Shown piece after piece: positions 18,696-22,085 of a stretch of 22,085 nucleotides of DNA. Position 1 is the first letter of the stretch, and every line of letters begins with the position of its first letter. The stretch comes from Coptodactyla brooksi (taxonomy: Eukaryota > Arthropoda > Insecta > Coleoptera > Scarabaeidae). The notes below the pieces were generated by a model, which was given only the letters and a program-made list of their open reading frames with translations, had not been told where the DNA came from and made no database searches. A program made the translations under genes and the position numbers. The DNA is taken from contig JAWQRM010000496.1 of the NCBI GenBank assembly GCA_033557675.1, forward strand, positions 1-22,085, in the 5' to 3' direction.

Positions 18696-19190
18696 TTAAT
18701 AGGTGCTCTTATGAAAATGATATAGGTAGGAGAATGGAGTTTTGTGGATGGTCCTTTACGAAATGTATAGAAGACTAGCAAATTCCAAGATGATTAATTT
18801 GGGGCGCTGAGGTCACATTCAATTTAAGGCATAGTTGACTGCTACAACCGTACTTAGTGGACACATGAAAACCTGCATATTCTGAAAGAACATCATGGTA
18901 CCTATTTATTTAAATTTTCTGCAGGAATTCACGAAGAGTTTCATGATGAACTTCTATTTCCAACAGATGAAATACCCCCACATTACTGTCATGACTTAAG
19001 CGCCTACCTTAATGAAAACCTATTCAAAAAGGTCCTATAGATTATCCTGCACGTTTACCAGACCTTACACCACTCAATTTTTTTTCGAAGATTTCTCAAG
19101 AATAAAGTTTATGCAAAAAATCTGAAACCATTGAAGAACTTACGAGTTGTTATTGAAAAAAAATGTACCCAAATACTGGAATGATTCTCG
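18696..19190 (+). pseudogene. Tc1/mariner-like transposase, second partial copy
   Basis: From 18696 the sequence repeats that starting at 18026 (GTGCTCTT, AATGATATAG, GGAGAATGGAGTT and so on). It keeps PPHYCHDLSAYLNENLFKK and FLKNKVYAKNLKP in decayed frames. Similarity to the first copy appears to run on past the terminal repeat to about 19360, so the duplication may include flanking DNA. Only the C-terminal half is present. Confidence 0.75.
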
Positions 19191-19435
19191 ATATCAGATT
19201 AAAAGCAAGCACTATATATAAAAAAAATATTTTTATCTAGTTTATTGCGCGTAATAATATAAATACAGACTTTATAATCATTAAAATTGTCAATACATTT
19301 TTGCAACATCCTGTGATACAAAATAGTTTTATTTTATAGTATTTTTTAAAAATGTATCCCAAAGTTTCTATGAGATGTGCCCGTACTTCGCAAATGCATT
19401 AGCAAATGCATTGAAATTGCAATTTGCAGCATTAT

Positions 19436-20163
19436 AAAATTTTTTTCATCCAAAAAGATGATTTTGCTCCAATCCAAATTAAGCAATGCCTAGGTTCTTA
19501 TTTTTTCTGCATACCAATTATATATTTTGTCTAATTCTACCAGTAGAAATATATGGATTAACCTCCAGTGATCGATTATTTTGTTCATGTTACTTAAACA
19601 GAGAACCCTTTAGTTCATAAACATAAAGTCAGATTGGAGAAAAAATTGTGTAAAATTTCCCACTCTATATTCCCTGATGATTCCCCTTCTTAATTATTCG
19701 ATTAGTGTGGATACTTCAGTTAGCACAACATAAATTGTGCACAATTTATGTTGGTGTACGTTATCATTTTATTATCCTTTTTGTATGTTGCCTAATTTCA
19801 TAGCTTACTGTCAAATTTTCATCACACAGGACTATTTTTAAATTCACACAAATATCACGTTTTTGTTTAGATTAAGGTTCGTCATCATTGCGCAATTCAG
19901 AATGTTTGATAGCAAATTAAGCAATTCTCAAGTATGTGCAACTTTTTTATTTCGTTATCCTAGTGATTATTTTCTTCTAAATATTCTGCATCTACCACCA
20001 CATTATTTTCATTAACATCTGCTTCTAAACTTTTCAAAAACTCACTGCCTTTGAATAATTGTTCTATTTCTAATATATACAAAAATTGTTTAACACCGTA
20101 TTATATTGTGATTATAATGAGTGATTATAATATCGTGATTAGTCAATGGTTACCACTTAACCA
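19436..20163. repeat. Unidentified interspersed repeat, copy B
   Basis: Same orientation and order as copy A (16381-17187), without the long TA run. The minus strand has an open stretch LEIEQLFKGSEFLKSLEAD followed by VNENNVVVDAEYLEENNH and a stop. This is longer than in copy A, where it is cut by a stop earlier. It ends TTAGTCAATGGTTACCACTT, close to the outer end of the 17167-17366 palindrome, and abuts the transposase fragment that starts at about 20166. Confidence 0.75.
19726..19753. repeat. 28-bp perfect palindrome in repeat copy B
   Basis: Identical to 16757-16784. Its left flank differs (TAGCA here, CCAACAT there). Confidence 0.9.
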
Positions 20164-20165
20164 AA

Positions 20166-20672
20166 TATTCAATGCGACCTCTTCCATAAGAGCAGTTAGT
20201 TCATCTTCTAAAAAATGTGTATACATTTGGAACTTTAGTCTTTGGAAATTAAGTAATTCCAGCCCACATATTGCAAGGAAACTGTTGTTGATATCAGTCT
20301 TGATAAATCGCTTCTGGATTGTCTTCTGTCCACTGGTGGTTGTTACAGAAATTCATAGTCGCTGTTTTAGTAAACTGTGCTTCATCAGTAAAATACACTT
20401 TTCTTTGAAACTCAGGAACTAGACAATGCTGAAGAAACCATCCACAGAACACCAGTCACAATTTTAAATCAGTTTGTTAGAGAGTTTGATCCCGTTGGAT
20501 ATGGTATGGATACAACTATTGCTCTCGGCGTACTCTCCATACTGTTGCATTGGATACTTGTAATTCTATTATCCTAAGGCTTGTTTCTGGATTTTCTCCA
20601 ACCATCTCTAGAATTTATTCTTCTAAACTATGAATTCTATTTATTCTAACAGACCCCAAATCTGGTCGGACT
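20166..20672 (-). pseudogene. DUF4817-family DDE transposase fragment
   Basis: The minus strand reads, in broken frames, NPETSLRIIELQVSNATVWR, then LYPYHIQRDQTL, FCGWFLQHCLVPEFQRKVYF, TDEAQFTKTATMNFCNNHQW, TEDNPEAIYQ, CNMWAGIT, and after a deletion FLEDELTALMEEVALNIW. This matches the order in insect Tc1/mariner-like transposases of the DUF4817 group (TVWRVL, YPYH, LFTDEATFT, ENPHA, NVWAGI). The first catalytic Asp (TDEA) is encoded at 20384-20386. The fragment is cut at 20166 by the end of repeat copy B, before the later catalytic residues. In-frame stops and frameshifts make it inactive. Confidence 0.85.
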
Positions 20673-20898
20673 TGAGTAAAGCTGAAGTGAATGGAGGAAA
20701 TGGTTTTCTTGTTGAGACAACGTCTTTGAGGGTTTCACACACCCTTTCTGGGTTTCACACATGGATGGTGCTAACGGCACATGTAGTCAACTTACATATC
20801 TGAAGTTGCTTTTTAAATAACTTGGACATCTGTTAACAATAACCAGTCATAATACCAAAGTATACTGCAATGCAAAAATATTTTCTCTAACAACGAAG
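20673..20898. other. Short spacer between transposase remnants
   Basis: Non-coding as far as I can see. GGGTTTCACAC occurs twice (20730-20740 and 20750-20760). It may contain the lost N-terminus of the minus-strand transposase, but no frame supports that. Confidence 0.4.
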
Positions 20899-21758
20899 AT
20901 GTCAAGTATTGTGCCAAATAAACAGCATTTGCAGGAAGTTTTGCTTTTCTGCTTTATCTTGAAAAAAAAATGCAGCCGAAGCACGTCGTTTGCTTGAAGA
21001 GGCCCATGGCGAACATACACCATCGAAAACTACCTGGTTTAAACGCTTGAGAAGTGGCGATTTTGACACTGAGGACAAGGAGCGCTCCGGAAGACCAAAA
21101 ACAATTGAGGACATCAATCTGCAAGCTTCATTGGATGAAGATGACACGCAAACACAAGATCAACTTGCGGAGGCATTAAACATGACTCGTCAAGGTATTT
21201 TCAAACGTTTACATGCTGTGTGAAAAATTCAAAAGGAAAGAAAATGAGTGCCGCATGAGTTGACTGAGAGAGAGATCGAAAACCGAAAGCCACTTCCCAA
21301 ATTTTACTTTTGTAACTGGCGATGCGAAGTGGATATATTTCGAGAATCCCAAACGCAAAAAATTGCGGCTTTCGCCTAGAGAAGCATCGACATCGTGTTT
21401 GGTGGGACCAGAAAGGAATCGTGCACTATAAGCTGCTGAAACAGGGCAAAACTGTCAATGGGCACCGCTACCGACAACAACTGATCAATTTGAACCATGC
21501 ATTGCTCGTAAAACGACCAGAATGGGACACGAGACATGAACAAGTGTATATTGCAGCACGACAATGCTCTGTCCCATCGCACTTCCATTGTCCAAGATAC
21601 CATCAAAACGCTGAAATGTATTCATATATTGCCAGAGAGATGGCAAAAATGTATAGCTAGCCAGGGAAAATACTTTGAATAAACCATTTTTTGTATTTCT
21701 CTTGAAGTTTTCGATTTTTCATTGATCAAAAAAAACCCGGAAACTTAGTTGCGCAGCA
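20899..21758 (+). pseudogene. Mariner transposase, 5'-truncated element with internal deletions
   Basis: The ATG at 20899 starts SSIVPNKQHLQEVLLF. A frameshift in the A-run near 20970 follows, then AAEARRLLEEAHGEHTPSK, TTWFKRLRSGDFDTEDKERS, GRPKTIEDI and LAEALNMTRQGIFKRLHAV, the two HTH units of a mariner transposase. Two TGA stops then interrupt KIQKERK and VPHELTERE. FVTGDAKWIYFENPKRKK carries the first catalytic Asp (usual form TGDEKWI; the Glu is Ala here). GHRYRQQLINLNHALLVKRP, then LSHRTSIVQDTIKTLK and RWQKCIASQGKYFE with TAA follow in shifted frames. The second part of the catalytic triad region is deleted. AACCCGGAAACTTAGTTGCGC near 21735-21755 looks like the right terminal repeat; no left one was found. 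Confidence 0.88.
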
Positions 21759-21766
21759 AGTATGTA

Positions 21767-21840
21767 AATTAAAAAAAGTAATTTAATATAAATTGACTTA
21801 AACACAGACAGTAAGGAAGCACTCGTTTGACAATTAATGA
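21767..21840 (+). repeat. Direct repeat unit R1
   Basis: About 74 bases starting AATTAAAAAAAGTAATTT and ending GACAATTAATGA. They recur at 21959-22034 with a few changes (period 192). They are followed here by AAACAAAC, which also follows the inverted copy at the window end. Confidence 0.85.
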
Positions 21841-21958
21841 AAACAAACAGTTAAGTCCAGTTTTAGCTCATATTCATGTAAACAAAATACAAAAGCAGCT
21901 GTGTTGTAATATTTTTGAAGACGTGCTCATTTCAACTTTTTTCATTGGGAGGACCAAC

Positions 21959-22034
21959 AATTAAAAAAAGTAATTTAATATAAATTGACTTAATCACACT
22001 GACAGTAAGGAAGCAACCGTTTGACAATTAATGA
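21959..22034 (+). repeat. Direct repeat unit R2
   Basis: Second copy of the unit at 21767-21840. Its last 40 bases are the left arm of the foldback at 21995-22082. Confidence 0.85.
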
Positions 22035-22082
22035 GTTTGTTTTCATTAATTGTCAAACGGTTGCTTCCTTACTGTCAGTGTG
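21995..22082. repeat. 40-bp perfect foldback, at the right window edge
   Basis: 21995-22034 and 22043-22082 are exact reverse complements with an 8-base loop (GTTTGTTT). The repeat unit therefore exists as R1 and R2 in direct orientation and as a third, inverted copy that may continue outside the window. It may be the tip of a foldback or inverted-repeat element. No protein is associated. Confidence 0.85.
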
Positions 22083-22085
22083 TTT

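Larger units (their letters stand above)
17670..19314 (+). mobile_element. Mariner-like element with duplicated 3' half
   Basis: The left end ACAGAGCATTGCAAAAA (from 17670) and the right end, whose reverse complement is ACAGGATGTTGCAAAAA (to 19314), form imperfect terminal repeats. TA precedes the left end, and the right flank reads TGATA, a possibly mutated TA. Inside, transposase sequence from the HTH to the C-terminus is followed by a second copy of the C-terminal half. The interior is heavily mutated, with many stops. Confidence 0.6.

Noticed and set aside
20051..20422. 123-codon open frame on the plus strand
   Set aside because: It is antisense to the DUF4817-family transposase fragment, whose motifs (TDEAQFT, WAGIT) are on the minus strand. 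The start overlaps repeat copy B.
1..22085. tRNA, rRNA, CRISPR array or bacterial-type operon
   Set aside because: No tRNA box pair, no rRNA-like sequence and no regularly spaced repeats were seen. The gene structure is spliced and eukaryotic.

Overview
The window is AT-rich, intron-containing animal DNA. It looks like an insect genome: it holds one split gene for a USP47-type deubiquitinase among decayed transposons of types common in insects (Tc1/mariner, piggyBac, Tigger/pogo, and Penelope-like ends). No bacterial, plasmid or viral layout is visible. A hymenopteran or similar insect is a guess from the transposon set; the order cannot be fixed by reading alone.

The only gene I consider functional is on the minus strand, from an ATG at 13881 down to a TGA at 1930. 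It has seven coding exons: 13684-13884, 12070-12519, 7855-8760, 5354-6260, 4579-4806, 3495-4518 and 1930-2113. All six introns are GT-AG, every exon junction keeps the reading frame, and the joined frame is 1298 codons plus stop. The Cys, His and Asp boxes of the USP catalytic core and the two CxxC pairs of the finger are present. An acceptor site just upstream of the ATG shows that at least one more 5' exon lies at higher coordinates, and I could not find it. The last exon (1930-2113) is too short and too broken up in frame to stand out as a long ORF. It was found from the splice sites and the conserved C-terminal end.

Region by region: 1-925 holds a repeat end, a (TA)n tract and a decayed Tigger/pogo transposase. 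926-1929 is the probable 3' UTR and flank. 1930-13884 is USP47, with introns carrying a Penelope-like palindrome (6555-6793), an internally deleted mariner with intact ends (9481-9815), a truncated piggyBac (10178-about 11205) joined to a DUF4817-type transposase fragment, and a 35-bp palindrome (12875-12909). 13885-16380 has no recognisable gene. 16381-22085 is a transposon graveyard: two copies of an unidentified repeat (16381-17187 and 19436-20163), a 200-bp palindrome with a hammerhead-ribozyme-like fold, a mariner-like element whose 3' half is duplicated, a minus-strand DUF4817-family transposase fragment, a broken mariner, and a 40-bp perfect foldback cut by the window edge.

I see no convincing new multi-gene system. 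The items most worth checking are the hammerhead-like motifs inside the two Penelope-type palindromes, the shared boundary between the unidentified repeat and one of these palindromes, and the foldback at the right edge.
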